Of a stretch of 64,000 nt of DNA, positions 45,185-55,024 are shown in pieces. The translations under genes and the position numbers were made by a program. The notes under the pieces were generated by a model. That model saw nothing but the letters and a program-made list of their open reading frames with translations. It was not told where the DNA came from and ran no database searches. Positions within the stretch are counted from its first letter, which is position 1; the number at the start of each line of letters is the position of its first letter. This DNA is from Halobacillus amylolyticus (GTDB lineage Bacteria > Bacillota > Bacilli > Bacillales > Halobacillaceae), in assembly GCF_022921115.1 (NCBI RefSeq), contig NZ_CP095075.1, positions 2,520,001 to 2,584,000 of the forward strand, read 5' to 3'.

Positions 45185-45440
45185 TAAAAAACGCGTCTCT
45201 GTGCTCGAATAGCACAGAGACGCGTTACGCGCGGTTCCACTCTGTTTTGGGATTCATTCATCCCCACTTAAGTCCTGATAACGGCAGGTACCGCTGAAAG
45301 CCTACTTTGTTCGGCGTCAGACTCCGAGGTGCATTCAGAAGTACGTCCTTAAAATCACTTTCAGCCTAAGGTGATTCTCTCTGCCTAAGGGTGTGACTCC
45401 TTACTTCTCCTCTTCAACGTTTCCTATAGGTATCTTTACT
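45185..45440 (-). ncRNA. T-box leader, cysteine specifier, upstream of cysE-cysS
   Basis: The minus strand carries the T-box core TGGAACCGCG (45240-45231), followed by a perfect 15-bp terminator stem ACGCGTCTCTGTGCT with a six-T tail. About 90 bases earlier the specifier region contains GAATGCACC, with TGC (45333-45331) as a cysteine codon, after an AAGGAGTCACACCC stem I strand. Uncharged tRNA-Cys is expected to cause readthrough into cysE-cysS. It lies between gltX and cysE, as in B. subtilis. Confidence 0.92.
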
Positions 45441-45470
45441 ATATGATAAAAGATTGTGTTTGTGAATCGT

Positions 45471-46940
45471 TTAAGCTTGAAGCTGATTTAAGACATCGTT
45501 CAAACGAATCGTGACCGTTTCGATACCCAGAAGGTGAATAGCGTCAGGCAGCTCTGGTCCGTGTGTTTGGCCAGTTGTTGCTACACGAATCGGCATAAAC
45601 AATTTCTTCCCTTTATGGCCTGTTTCTTTTTGGGTTGCTTTAATTTGGGCCTTGATGTTCGCTGGTGAGAAATCTTCAAGTTCCGTAAGCTTCGTTTTAA
45701 ACGTATCCAGTACTTCTGGTACTTGATCTCCTTTAAGTACGTCCATTGCCGCTTCATCATACTGGATTTCCTTTTTGAAAAAGAGTTCCGTAAGTTCAAC
45801 GATTTCAGCACCATAATCCAATTGCTCTTGGTAAAGCCCAATAAGCTCACGGGCCCAAGCCCGATCATCCTCAGACATATTTTCAGACAAACGACCCGCT
45901 TCAACAAGATGAGGGAGTGTCAATTCAACAACTTGGTCAAAATCTGATGCCTTCACATATTGATTGTTCATCCACTTCAGTTTTGCCGGATCAAAAATCG
46001 CAGGGGACGTAGATAAGCGATCAGCATCAAATTGTTCAATAAGCTGATCTTTTGTGAAAATCTCTTCCTCTCCTACTGGTGACCAGCCAAGCAGAGTAAT
46101 GAAGTTGAATAGTGCTTCAGGTAAATACCCGAGTTTGTTATACTGTTCAATGAATTGCAGGATATGCTCATCACGCTTACTTAGTTTCTTACGGTCTTCA
46201 TTCAAAATAAGGGTCATGTGGCCAAATGTTGGCGGTTCCCAGCCTAATGCATCATATACCATCATTTGCTTTGGTGTATTAGAGATGTGCTCTTCACCGC
46301 GAAGCACGTGGGTAATTTCCATTAAATGATCATCGATAGCAACAGCGAAATTGTAGGTCGGTGTTCCATTCTTCTTAACAATAACCCAATCGCCAAAATC
46401 ACTGGATTCGAAGGAAATGTCCTCCCGTACGAGGTCGTTAAATTTGTATGTTTTGTTTTCTGGTACACGAATACGAATACTTGGCTGACGGCCTTCCGCT
46501 TCGAATTGCTTAATTTGTTCTTCTGACAAATCACTATGAGCACCAGAGTATTTAGGCACTTTTCCCCGAGAACGCTGTGCTTCTCGCTCTAAATCAAGTT
46601 CTTCTTCCGTCATGTAACATTTGTAAGCATGCCCTTTTTCAAGAAGTTCAGCTACATATTCTTTATATAAATCAAGACGCTCCATTTGGCGGTATGGACC
46701 ATAATCGCCACCGACATCAGAACCCTCGTCCCAGTCAATTCCGAGCCATTTCAAGTAGTTCAGCTGACTTTGCTCGCCACCTTCTACGTTTCGTTTCGCA
46801 TCCGTATCCTCTACACGAATAATGAACTTACCTCCCGCATTTCTTGCAAAAAGGTAATTAAATAAAGCAGTCCGGGCATTACCAATGTGTAGATTCCCAG
46901 TTGGACTTGGTGCATAGCGCACGCGTACTTCGTTCGTCAT
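45471..46940 (-). CDS. gltX: Glutamyl-tRNA synthetase
   Basis: 489-aa class Ib synthetase. HIGH-type motif in [25 protein letters not shown]-type in [11 protein letters not shown]. In Bacilli this enzyme is non-discriminating and also charges tRNA-Gln with Glu for GatCAB. It lies 69 bases after ispDF. The ATG has a GGAG-type site. Confidence 0.97.
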   Translation of the reverse strand: MTNEVRVRYAPSPTGNLHIGNARTALFNYLFARNAGGKFIIRVEDTDAKRNVEGGEQSQLNYLKWLGIDWDEGSDVGGDYGPYRQMERLDLYKEYVAELLEKGHAYKCYMTEEELDLEREAQRSRGKVPKYSGAHSDLSEEQIKQFEAEGRQPSIRIRVPENKTYKFNDLVREDISFESSDFGDWVIVKKNGTPTYNFAVAIDDHLMEITHVLRGEEHISNTPKQMMVYDALGWEPPTFGHMTLILNEDRKKLSKRDEHILQFIEQYNKLGYLPEALFNFITLLGWSPVGEEEIFTKDQLIEQFDADRLSTSPAIFDPAKLKWMNNQYVKASDFDQVVELTLPHLVEAGRLSENMSEDDRAWARELIGLYQEQLDYGAEIVELTELFFKKEIQYDEAAMDVLKGDQVPEVLDTFKTKLTELEDFSPANIKAQIKATQKETGHKGKKLFMPIRVATTGQTHGPELPDAIHLLGIETVTIRLNDVLNQLQA

Positions 46941-47009
46941 ACATTTGTTCTCCTTTCCAAATTCCCGTTAAACCGAGCGTAATCCTTTTCTTATTTTATC
47001 ACTTTTCAC

Positions 47010-48200
47010 CTAAGATTGTTGACTATTTTGCAGAAGAACAACAGCCTGGGCGGCAATCCCTTCTTTCCTTCCAGGAAAACCGAGTTTCTCTGTAGTTGTG
47101 GCTTTCACATTTATTCGTGATTGTTCTGTTGCTAATAAACGGGCAATAGTCTCACGAATGTCATCAATATAAGGCGCCATTTTCGGGACCTCTGCGATCA
47201 CCGTACAATCAAGATTCCCTAGGTCATAGCCTTGTTCTTTTACAACATTCCATACATGCTTCAAAAGTTGACCAGAGTCGGCGTCTTTGAATTCAGGGTC
47301 CGTGTCTGGGAAATGCTTGCCAATATCCCCTCCTCCAATTGCTCCAAGACAGGCGTCAGCAATCGCATGGAGCAACACATCAGCATCGGAGTGACCGATC
47401 AGCCCTTTTTCATGGGGAATTTCAACACCGCCGATAATACATTTACGTCCTTCTGCTAATTGGTGCACATCAAATCCTTGACCTATTCGAAACATAGCCT
47501 GATCCTCTGCCTTTCCTGTTTGATTACCGCCTGCATAAGCCTCTGCTTTTGTTAAATCTTCCGGAGTCGTTAGCTTAATATTGTCATAACTTCCTTCAAC
47601 AACCTCAACCTTCTTGCCCAAACGCTCCACTAGAGAAGCATCATCCGTACCGTCATATTTTTCAATCCGGGCTTGTTCATGGGCATCCAAGATTAATGGA
47701 TAGTCAAAGCCTTGCGGGGTTTGGGCCGCCCACAACAACCTTCTCTCAAGCGTCTGCAGGTACCCCTCGTTTTTTCGTTTAATCGTATCCGTCACCGGTA
47801 CAGCTAACAAAGCTGCTCCGTTATCACGCACCACTTCCGCCAGCTTATGTAAATTCTCATGTTTTACAAAAGGACGGGCCCCATCATGAATAAATACAGG
47901 AAGTTGGGTATGCTGAATTGTTTGCAGGCCTGCATATACGCTGTCCTGTCGCTCTGCCCCCCCATTTACCAGGGTAATGGCCGCCGCAAAATCATATGCT
48001 TTGATAAGTTCCTTCATTTGTTCATGCTCTTGGTGATTTGTTACGAGTATAATTTCCTTACAGCAATGATCTGATACAAAAACCGCAAGTGTATGTATAA
48101 TTAATGGTTTATTATCAATCATTAAAAACTGTTTATTCTTACCGGCAAGCATCCTCTTCCCTTGGCCGGCTGCTAGAATAACGGCTGTATAATTCGTCAT
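47010..48200 (-). CDS. ispDF: Fused IspD-IspF: MEP cytidylyltransferase / MECDP synthase
   Basis: 396-aa bifunctional protein for two non-adjacent steps of the MEP isoprenoid pathway. Residues 1-228 are Isp[21 protein letters not shown] (CTP-binding loop), [15 protein letters not shown]-like [10 protein letters not shown] and [10 protein letters not shown]. After a roughly 15-residue linker, IspF begins at [13 protein letters not shown] (residue 236) with zinc ligands D/H in GFDVHQL and H in [18 protein letters not shown], then [15 protein letters not shown] and [10 protein letters not shown]. No stop separates them. Start MTNYTAVIL at 48200 has AGGATGG upstream. IspF could also start internally at 47495. 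In B. subtilis these are separate neighbouring genes. Confidence 0.93.
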   Translation of the reverse strand: MTNYTAVILAAGQGKRMLAGKNKQFLMIDNKPLIIHTLAVFVSDHCCKEIILVTNHQEHEQMKELIKAYDFAAAITLVNGGAERQDSVYAGLQTIQHTQLPVFIHDGARPFVKHENLHKLAEVVRDNGAALLAVPVTDTIKRKNEGYLQTLERRLLWAAQTPQGFDYPLILDAHEQARIEKYDGTDDASLVERLGKKVEVVEGSYDNIKLTTPEDLTKAEAYAGGNQTGKAEDQAMFRIGQGFDVHQLAEGRKCIIGGVEIPHEKGLIGHSDADVLLHAIADACLGAIGGGDIGKHFPDTDPEFKDADSGQLLKHVWNVVKEQGYDLGNLDCTVIAEVPKMAPYIDDIRETIARLLATEQSRINVKATTTEKLGFPGRKEGIAAQAVVLLQNSQQS

Positions 48201-48354
48201 TTTTACCATCCTAATCAAGAAAAAGCGCGAAAGGCAGGTGTCCCTGAAGATGCTAGACATTCCTATGCGCAAAAACTTAATATTTTTGTTGAAACAACAA
48301 AAGCGATAACATACCGTTATCACTTTTGTTTTTCTCTATTTGTTTATACCGTTT

Positions 48355-49461
48355 TTATAAAGCTTTTTCAAGTGATTTTGGCTTAGCAAAAATCATGCGG
48401 CCTGCAGATGTTTGAAGGACACTAGTCACGACGACCTCAATCGTCCTGCCAATGTACTCCTTCCCTTCTTCAACTACAATCATCGTTCCATCATCCAAAT
48501 AGCCAATTCCCTGTTTTTGTTCTTTGCCGTCTTTAATAATCTGAATCGTCATCTCTTCACCTGGAAGAACAACTGGCTTAACCGCATTTGCTAGATCATT
48601 AATGTTTAGGACCTGGACGTTTTGGAATTCACATACTTTATTAAGGTTGAAGTCATTTGTAACGACAATGCCGCCCATAACCTTAGCAAGCTTCACAAGC
48701 TTACTGTCCACCTCCTGAATTTCCTCAAAATCCCCTTCATAAATCTCCACCTTTACAGGTAAATCTTTTTGGAGACGATTTAAAATATCTAGTCCACGTC
48801 GACCGCGGTTACGTTTGAGACCGTCCGAAGAGTCGGCAATATGCTGAAGTTCTTCCAAAACAAACTGTGGAATCACAATCGTGCCCTCAAGAAAGTGGGT
48901 TTCACATATATCAGCAATTCGTCCATCAATGATCACACTTGTATCTAAAATTTTCTCTTTCGGAATCATTGAACGGTCCACAACGCCCGCCTCTGCAAGC
49001 TCTTCTTCACTCGTTTTTTTATCTTTCTTGTTGGCAATGGTAAGCAAGTTTAAGAACTCGTCCTTCCTCTTAAACCCTACCTGAAAACCGAAGTAACCTA
49101 GCAGGAACGTTATGAAAATCGGTAAAACTTGGTTAACAATTTGAATCTTAATATCTTGTAATATGTTATTGACTAAATAAGCAATGAGCAGCCCGACAAT
49201 TAATCCAAGACTCCCAAATAGCAAATCAGCAACAGGGGCGCGTACGAGTGCATCCTCTACCCACCTTAAAAAATTAACAATATAATCTACAACCCAAAAT
49301 GTTAGTAAAAATAAGATTAGTGCTCCTAAAACGGCCCCGACTACGGATTGAATCCATCCTTGCCATGTAACATTCATCATCGAGAGTAATTCGGGGATAT
49401 AAAGATAACCAAGCGTCCCCCCGGTTACAACAATAAATAACTGAACAATTCGTCTAAGCAC
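48355..49461 (-). CDS. yacL: PIN/TRAM-domain membrane protein YacL
   Basis: 368-aa protein with four predicted N-terminal membrane helices (about residues 5-25, 38-60, 80-105, 110-135), a PIN nuclease domain beginning [17 protein letters not shown] (near 180) with acidic residues in [10 protein letters not shown], and a C-terminal TRAM RNA-binding domain ([17 protein letters not shown]). RNase activity is inferred from the family. Start is GTG with AAGGAGG upstream. The more upstream GTG lies before that site. Located between disA and ispD as in B. subtilis. Confidence 0.92.
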   Translation of the reverse strand: MLRRIVQLFIVVTGGTLGYLYIPELLSMMNVTWQGWIQSVVGAVLGALILFLLTFWVVDYIVNFLRWVEDALVRAPVADLLFGSLGLIVGLLIAYLVNNILQDIKIQIVNQVLPIFITFLLGYFGFQVGFKRKDEFLNLLTIANKKDKKTSEEELAEAGVVDRSMIPKEKILDTSVIIDGRIADICETHFLEGTIVIPQFVLEELQHIADSSDGLKRNRGRRGLDILNRLQKDLPVKVEIYEGDFEEIQEVDSKLVKLAKVMGGIVVTNDFNLNKVCEFQNVQVLNINDLANAVKPVVLPGEEMTIQIIKDGKEQKQGIGYLDDGTMIVVEEGKEYIGRTIEVVVTSVLQTSAGRMIFAKPKSLEKAL

Positions 49462-49614
49462 TTCATTCACCTCCTTGATCACATTATGACCAAATTCACG
49501 GATTATTAATCGATAAAAACATAAATGATGATTCCTAAACTAGCACAAATTCCAAATACAGTCAATTTAAAAACTAAAATTATATCATGCAACCTATTAC
49601 CCTGTCAAATTTAC

Positions 49615-50688
49615 TCATATGTGCCGATCAACAAATAATTGCTCCTGAATCCGCTCAAGACCATCACGAATCTTTGTAGCTCGAATTTCCCCTACACCAT
49701 CCACTTCAACTAGTTCTTTTACGGAAGCTTGAACAATCTCGTTTAACGTACCAAATCTCTCTACAAGATGTTCGATGATTACAATGGGAAGTCTTGGAAT
49801 GCGATGCAATATTCGATATCCCCTCGGATAGATAGGATCAGTCATTTTTTTAGCAGATGAATAACCTAACAGCTTCAGCACCTGTTCATCTGATAATAAT
49901 TCTGCGTTTGCCCCTTCCTGCATTTTTCGCAGGATATAATATGGTTCATAGTCCGGACGCTTACTATAATCCTTCAATAAAAACTTTGCATCCTCTTCAA
50001 TGTTTGAAACAAGCTCTGTAAGCTGCAGTTGAATTAAGCGGCCTTCTGTTCCAAGTTCGTTTACGTAGTTCAAAATTTCTGTTTTAATCCTTAAGACCAT
50101 TTCGATGCGGTGAACGACCTGAACGACCTCTGAAAAAGAGACCATATCTTCAAATTCCATTGCACCTAAATTCGTCACACTTTGATCTAACACATTTTTA
50201 TATTTTTCAAGCGTCTGAATCGCTTGATTTGCTTTTGTCAAAATCACACCAATATCTTTAAGTGAATACCGTAAAGGACCTTTATAAAGAGTAATTACAT
50301 TTCTCCTCTGGGAAATCGCAATAACCAAATGGCCGGTTTGTTTCGCCACTCGCTCCGCCGTCCTGTGGCGCATACCCGTTTCGGTTGAAGGAATATCAGG
50401 ATCAGGCATTAACTGTGCATTGGCATACAGGATCTTTGCACCCTCATCATTCAAAATTAATGCTCCATCCATTTTAGCCAGTTCATATAAATGGGCGGGG
50501 GTAAAACGTGATTGAATATGAAACCCGCCATCGACCAGCTCTTGAATCGTCTCACCGTACCCTACAACAATAAGCCCGCCCGTCTTGGCACGTAATACAT
50601 TGTCTATGCCGTCACGAATCGGTGTACCAGGCGCAACAAATTTAAGAATCTCTCCGATGCCGTTATCTTTTGTTTCTTGTAACTCCAT
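49615..50688 (-). CDS. disA: Diadenylate cyclase DisA (c-di-AMP synthase, DNA integrity scanner)
   Basis: 357-aa octameric c-di-AMP synthase. The DAC domain holds [11 protein letters not shown] (DGA motif) and [15 protein letters not shown] (RHR motif). A central helical spine is followed by a C-terminal helix-hairpin-helix DNA-binding domain ([29 protein letters not shown]). It normally forms a unit with radA, whose stop codon directly abuts the disA start here. In B. subtilis RadA modulates DisA output, so the broken radA upstream matters. Confidence 0.96.
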   Translation of the reverse strand: MELQETKDNGIGEILKFVAPGTPIRDGIDNVLRAKTGGLIVVGYGETIQELVDGGFHIQSRFTPAHLYELAKMDGALILNDEGAKILYANAQLMPDPDIPSTETGMRHRTAERVAKQTGHLVIAISQRRNVITLYKGPLRYSLKDIGVILTKANQAIQTLEKYKNVLDQSVTNLGAMEFEDMVSFSEVVQVVHRIEMVLRIKTEILNYVNELGTEGRLIQLQLTELVSNIEEDAKFLLKDYSKRPDYEPYYILRKMQEGANAELLSDEQVLKLLGYSSAKKMTDPIYPRGYRILHRIPRLPIVIIEHLVERFGTLNEIVQASVKELVEVDGVGEIRATKIRDGLERIQEQLFVDRHI

Positions 50689-51306
50689 TTACCGCTCCCC
50701 CAATATGACCTGCATGGCTTCTTGGACAGTATTGACACCGATTACCTCAATCGCCTGTGGCGGTGTCCAGCCATCTAAATTTTTCTTTGGAATAATCACT
50801 CGTTTAAAACCGAGTTTATTCGCTTCCTGAACCCGTTGCTCGATACGGGCTACTCTTCTAATCTCACCCGTTAAACCGACCTCACCTACAACCACATCAT
50901 CCCCATTCGAAGCCTGATTACGGAAGCTTGAAGCAATACTCAGGGCAACCGCCAAATCAATTGCAGGTTCGTCCAGCTTGACTCCACCTGCTACCTTTAT
51001 ATAGGCATCCTGATTCTGAAGCAGCAAGCCTGCCCGCTTTTCTAAAACGGCCATTAATAAAGGCACACGGTTCGTATCAAGCCCTGTAGCCATTCTTCTA
51101 GGGTTCCCATAGGATGTGGGTGAGATTAAAGCCTGGATCTCAACTAAGACAGGTCTTGTGCCTTCCATAGAGGCTACGACAATCGATCCCGCTGCTCCTT
51201 GAGACCTTTCCTCGAGAAAGATCTCCGAAGGGTTCAGAACCTCCTCTAGGCCCTTCTCTTTCATTTCAAAAATCCCCATCTCATGTGTACTGCCAAAACG
51301 ATTTTT
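50689..51306 (-). pseudogene. radA: 3' fragment of DNA repair protein RadA
   Basis: About 205 codons of the C-terminal half of RadA/Sms remain: KNRFGSTHE (the RadA-specific motif), [40 protein letters not shown] and the Lon-like domain [20 protein letters not shown] ... [11 protein letters not shown]. The N-terminal zinc finger and the Walker A/B RecA core (about 250 residues) are absent. Homology ends at KNRFG; a few residues further upstream an in-frame TAA closes the frame. The first ATG is internal (MGIFEMKEK at 51279) and lacks a good ribosome binding site. This looks like an insertion or rearrangement breakpoint inside radA. Confidence 0.85.
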
Positions 51307-51915
51307 TTGGAATAACCTAAAGTTGTTTTTTTATATATGCCCGATATTTTAAACGGTTAGTTACTCCTAAACTTAAGCATCCATATGAAGCCCATCTGAA
51401 TCACATTATATTTTTGATATCTATAATAGCTAGTATTCTTAAAAAAAGAAGTGATACCCTCATTAATTAATACGTTAAAGGAAGGAAAAAGGTTTCACCA
51501 TAATTAATTTATATCATACTTATTTAGATATGCATCTAAAATAACCAAAATGTAAGAGGACTGAAACACTGTGTTAAATTTTAGTTCACAAAAAATACAA
51601 TAAAATTGTTCAATGACATATAAATTAATTGGGAGCTTTTGAATTCCCCTATGTATATAATAATATAGACCAATTATGGAATTAAGCGAAATGTCTTGCC
51701 TTAATGGGGTGATATCGAAAATGAGAAGTTTAAGGAGAAAAGTTACTTGTGATTAAAAAAGAAATCATTACTAGGGAGATCCAGGAACACTTGCCGAACT
51801 CTTATATAGAAGCAGCTGAGTCCAACTATCCTTTCGAATTAAACCTATATATCTTCACGTACACTTAAATAGAAAGGGGCGCAATCCAATTACTGATGAA
51901 CTGCGCCCAATATAT
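51307..51915. other. AT-rich junction region between broken radA and the defence genes
   Basis: About 600 bases that are markedly AT-rich compared with the core. I found no integrase, transposase or terminal inverted repeat. The one possible coding stretch is a 39-codon + strand frame (51749-51868, GTG start, beginning IKKEIITREIQEHLPNS, with AAGGAG 11 bases upstream), which could be the head of a truncated gene. The HerA terminator ends the region. Confidence 0.5.
51877..51908 (-). terminator. Terminator after herA-like gene
   Basis: GGGCGCA and TGCGCCC form a 7-bp stem with an 18-base loop, followed on the minus strand by CCTTTCTATTT. It begins with the same GGGGCGC module that recurs in intergenic regions further right. 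Confidence 0.65.
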
Positions 51916-53640
51916 CTATTTATACCATTCATTCTTAATTTTCCCTATATCAAGTTCCTTCCACTTATCTTTCCATAATTGCCAATAAGGGATATCACTA
52001 GATGATGGGGGTGATTGACATTCGTCAACTTGTACTATTGTTGGAAGCACAATTGATTCCCCAATTAGTAAAGCCTCACCAGCTCTTAATGAAGGCATTT
52101 TTTCTATAAGATTCCCCATTGTGTCAGGTAACAGCTTTTTTACATAATTTTGATCGTTTGGGTTTGTTAATCTCATAGCTATAAAGTTGTTACATTGGGA
52201 AAAAATAGTCTCAGATATCTCTGAGGGCCTTTGACTAGCAAGAAGGAGTGTTACTCCATATTTTCTTCCTTCTTTAGCTATCCTTTCAATTGATTTTTTA
52301 GAAGACCTGTACTTGGATAACTCACTGTTAGGTACATATTTATGCGCTTCCTCGTAAACAAGAAGCACAGGAACATCATTATTTATACTCTGTTGAGGGT
52401 CATCTTCAGTTCTTAACCTTTTATAATAGTATCCGTACTCAAATATAATTCTTGAAATTAAAGAGACAGTTATACTTAGAACCTCAAATGGAACACCACT
52501 TAAGTCAAAAACAGTAACGTTAGATTTCGCTTCCTTTTTATATCCCAATAAATTTTCTAATGTTTCTTCAAACGTAATTTGTTTTGAAGGGTCTCCAAGC
52601 AAGAAATCAAATCTCTTATCATTAATTTTGTTTTCTAAGCGATTAATAAAATTAATTAGCTTACCAGTAACCCCTCCATTGGAAGTGCCCTGAGGTGTTA
52701 ATTTTTCAAAAAAGAGCTTATGACGGTTTTCTTCATTGTCTATAAAGATTTCTCCCTCAGAATCCTTCCACTGGATCACATTATCCTTTTTCCTTTCATT
52801 ATTTCGATTTTCAACATACTGTAATACTTCATTTAAATCAAAGAAAGTTGGGGAATCGAAATGTATTTTTTCCCTGTCAGCCGCATCACGATTTAGTTTA
52901 AGCTTTCTGTTATTTACTACTGCCTCTTTAAATACATTTCTCTGATTGTGATCGTTCGCTTCTGTATCGAGGAATAACTCTTCCAACTCTTCACTATTTA
53001 ACAACCAGTAAGGCAGTGTAAGATTAGAAATATCGATAAAGTTTGCTTCTGGAAATGCTGACCTGTATTCAGAGTGGATATCAAAAAGTATTATGTGAGA
53101 GTTATTCAGTTCAAAATTTCCGTCTTTCTCGTTTATGGCATTCTGTAAAATGGTTGAAAGTGTGTGTGACTTCCCAGACCCTGTTGAGCCGACTACTGCA
53201 ATATGCTTATTAAAAAATTTGTTCCCATCAACAGGAACACTAATATCATTATTGGTTGATAAAGATGAAAAATTGAATTTCACATTATCTGGAATTGATT
53301 CGGTGTAAATTTTTCTAATATCCTCTTCAGTTGCTGGTTCTACCTTTTTGGGAGGGATAGCTAGTGAATCACCACCTCTAATAAATTCACCGTCTTTAAT
53401 TAATCCCATTGGGTTAGCTTCAATTATATATTTTCTCTGACCTTCATCACTAACCTCAATAGAGAAATTTTCAATAATAGCGATTAAAACCGCCTTATCA
53501 TTGTCAAAAACTCTAAGATACGAACCTACTTTCAGGGTTTCATCAGCCACCCTAAAATCCTCTAATTTGTCTACAGATATCTTTACTTTATTTGGAAAAA
53601 CCGAAATAACCTCAGCATTTATTTTTTCATTTACAGACAC
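51916..53640 (-). CDS. HerA-type hexameric ATPase (DUF87) of a DUF4297-HerA defence pair
   Basis: 574-aa FtsK/HerA-superfamily DNA translocase. A beta-rich HAS-barrel-like domain occupies about residues 1-100. Walker A is GSTGSGKS (151-158), DIHSEYRS (187-194) is a HerA-typical segment, Walker B is VPVLLVYEEAHKY (423-435), and LLASQRPSEISETIF (467-480) is the sensor/arginine-finger region. It starts at GTG with AAAGGAGG, overlapping the stop of the upstream nuclease gene by one base, so the two are translationally coupled. HerA partnered with a DUF4297 nuclease is a known anti-phage architecture; activity here is inferred. A terminator follows. Confidence 0.87.
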   Translation of the reverse strand: MSVNEKINAEVISVFPNKVKISVDKLEDFRVADETLKVGSYLRVFDNDKAVLIAIIENFSIEVSDEGQRKYIIEANPMGLIKDGEFIRGGDSLAIPPKKVEPATEEDIRKIYTESIPDNVKFNFSSLSTNNDISVPVDGNKFFNKHIAVVGSTGSGKSHTLSTILQNAINEKDGNFELNNSHIILFDIHSEYRSAFPEANFIDISNLTLPYWLLNSEELEELFLDTEANDHNQRNVFKEAVVNNRKLKLNRDAADREKIHFDSPTFFDLNEVLQYVENRNNERKKDNVIQWKDSEGEIFIDNEENRHKLFFEKLTPQGTSNGGVTGKLINFINRLENKINDKRFDFLLGDPSKQITFEETLENLLGYKKEAKSNVTVFDLSGVPFEVLSITVSLISRIIFEYGYYYKRLRTEDDPQQSINNDVPVLLVYEEAHKYVPNSELSKYRSSKKSIERIAKEGRKYGVTLLLASQRPSEISETIFSQCNNFIAMRLTNPNDQNYVKKLLPDTMGNLIEKMPSLRAGEALLIGESIVLPTIVQVDECQSPPSSSDIPYWQLWKDKWKELDIGKIKNEWYK

Positions 53641-54848
53641 TATATGACCTCCTTTATTTCCTTAATATCTTGAAGTGGAATTTTGATGTGTTTCGCACTA
53701 ATGTCACCGGAATTAAAATATGGCTCCTCCTGATAAAACTGATAAACCTCTTTAGTTGTACTTATTTCATCAAGTGTCATTTTTATATGTTCAATATCAT
53801 TAATAATTTTCACATTAATGTTATTAGCGGGACCTGCGGTAACACACATAGACCTAGGTGAAAAAGGTGCACCGTGAAAATCAAACCCGTCTATGAAATT
53901 AAACCCCTCTGAGTGTAAATCAATCTTTAAATTAATTAACTCTTCAGCCGAAATATTATGTATATAAATATATGGACAAAACGTGGTAGGATTTCTCCTT
54001 GATAGATTTGACCACCTTTTTGATATCAAGAAGATTAATTCCTTTATTTCTAATCTTTCATAGGTAGAACTATTCACTTCAATTAAAAAAAACCTTTCAT
54101 ATGGCGAGGTGTTTAAAGTTGATGGGAAATACTGGTTTCTTAAATTCCTTAAAAATTTCTTTCTTCCTTTGAAAAGTACAAACCATTCATTAAAAAGGAT
54201 TTCTTTTGTATCTATTCTTCTCAGGAATTCACTCTTACTAACTGTCCTACCGGATGGCTTTGTTGATATTTCTTTTATAAGTTTAATTGCATTGTTGTAA
54301 TAAAAGTGTTCAGCCTCAAACTTAGTACAATCAAAGTGCTCTTTGATCGAATCTATTACTTGTTCCCATTGTTCATTGTATTCTTTAGCGTGAATATCGA
54401 TATTAAGTTTATTTAGGAATTCTCTTAAATCATCATCAGACAGTGCCAAATCCTCGTGATGGCAAGACTTAATTCGGTCTTTCGTGTATGTAAGGAAATT
54501 GTCTTTTAGAAAGTCAATATCAATCGGTAAAGTTAGCTTATGCTGACCACTTTTATAGTGACCGTATAAATGATAATCTAAGCTCGGTCTTTTGCCGCTT
54601 TTAACATCTTTAAAGTGAGTAAGCATTAATCTTATCGGCTTTGCAATAACAGAGTGATTATATTCTGTCTTAGCATAGTATTTACATTGGATGGCCACAT
54701 CTTTTTCTACTGTCTTTATATCAACATCCTCAATTCCTTCAATTGTAATAGAGTCGTCTACATTACTTAAACCAAGTAATTGTGCAATTGAATAGTCAAA
54801 TTGGTAAAAGTATCCTCTTATAGTATCTGTTGCTTCTCTAGTACTCAT
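53640..54848 (-). CDS. DUF4297-type PD-(D/E)XK nuclease, HerA partner
   Basis: 402-aa protein. The N-terminal nuclease core is compact: ATDTIRGYFYQFDYSIAQLL (6-25), then EGIEDVDI (37-44) and AIQCKYYAKT (52-61), giving the acidic pair E40/D41-D43 and the Q-x-K of a PD-(D/E)XK site as in DUF4297/Cap4-like nucleases. The rest is helical and lysine-rich with no further motif I recognise, and could be the effector-regulatory part that docks on HerA. Start ATG has GGGGGG 4 bases upstream. AT-rich, and divergent from the Shedu-like gene. DNA cleavage is inferred from motif and partner. Confidence 0.75.
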   Translation of the reverse strand: MSTREATDTIRGYFYQFDYSIAQLLGLSNVDDSITIEGIEDVDIKTVEKDVAIQCKYYAKTEYNHSVIAKPIRLMLTHFKDVKSGKRPSLDYHLYGHYKSGQHKLTLPIDIDFLKDNFLTYTKDRIKSCHHEDLALSDDDLREFLNKLNIDIHAKEYNEQWEQVIDSIKEHFDCTKFEAEHFYYNNAIKLIKEISTKPSGRTVSKSEFLRRIDTKEILFNEWFVLFKGRKKFLRNLRNQYFPSTLNTSPYERFFLIEVNSSTYERLEIKELIFLISKRWSNLSRRNPTTFCPYIYIHNISAEELINLKIDLHSEGFNFIDGFDFHGAPFSPRSMCVTAGPANNINVKIINDIEHIKMTLDEISTTKEVYQFYQEEPYFNSGDISAKHIKIPLQDIKEIKEVI

Positions 54849-54960
54849 ATTTCCCCCCAAATTAAACCTTCTTACCACTTTTTTCTACATACTTCCTTAA
54901 AAGTCCTTCTTTTACTCTATGAAAATTTAGCTTTTCTTGATGGAAAGATTAGTTTATATG

Positions 54961-54989
54961 TTACCAAAAAAAAGGACTTTAGTTATAAT
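54961..54989 (+). promoter_or_regulatory. Promoter of the Shedu-like gene
   Basis: TTACCA (54961-54966) and a perfect TATAAT (54984-54989) are 17 bases apart, 35 bases before the start codon. The 176-base divergent gap must also contain the promoter for the nuclease-HerA pair, which I could not place. Confidence 0.55.
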
Positions 54990-55024
54990 AGTTTTAGCTA
55001 ACGTTTGAATGGAGGGAATTTTAC

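Noticed and set aside
47495..47530. ispD and ispF as two separate genes
   Set aside because: No stop codon separates them and the frame is continuous through the linker; internal initiation remains possible.
51250..51400. Tn554-type insertion as the cause of the radA break
   Set aside because: Those transposons use an att site in radC, not radA, as I recall, and no GATGTA core or tnpABC genes are visible at the junction.
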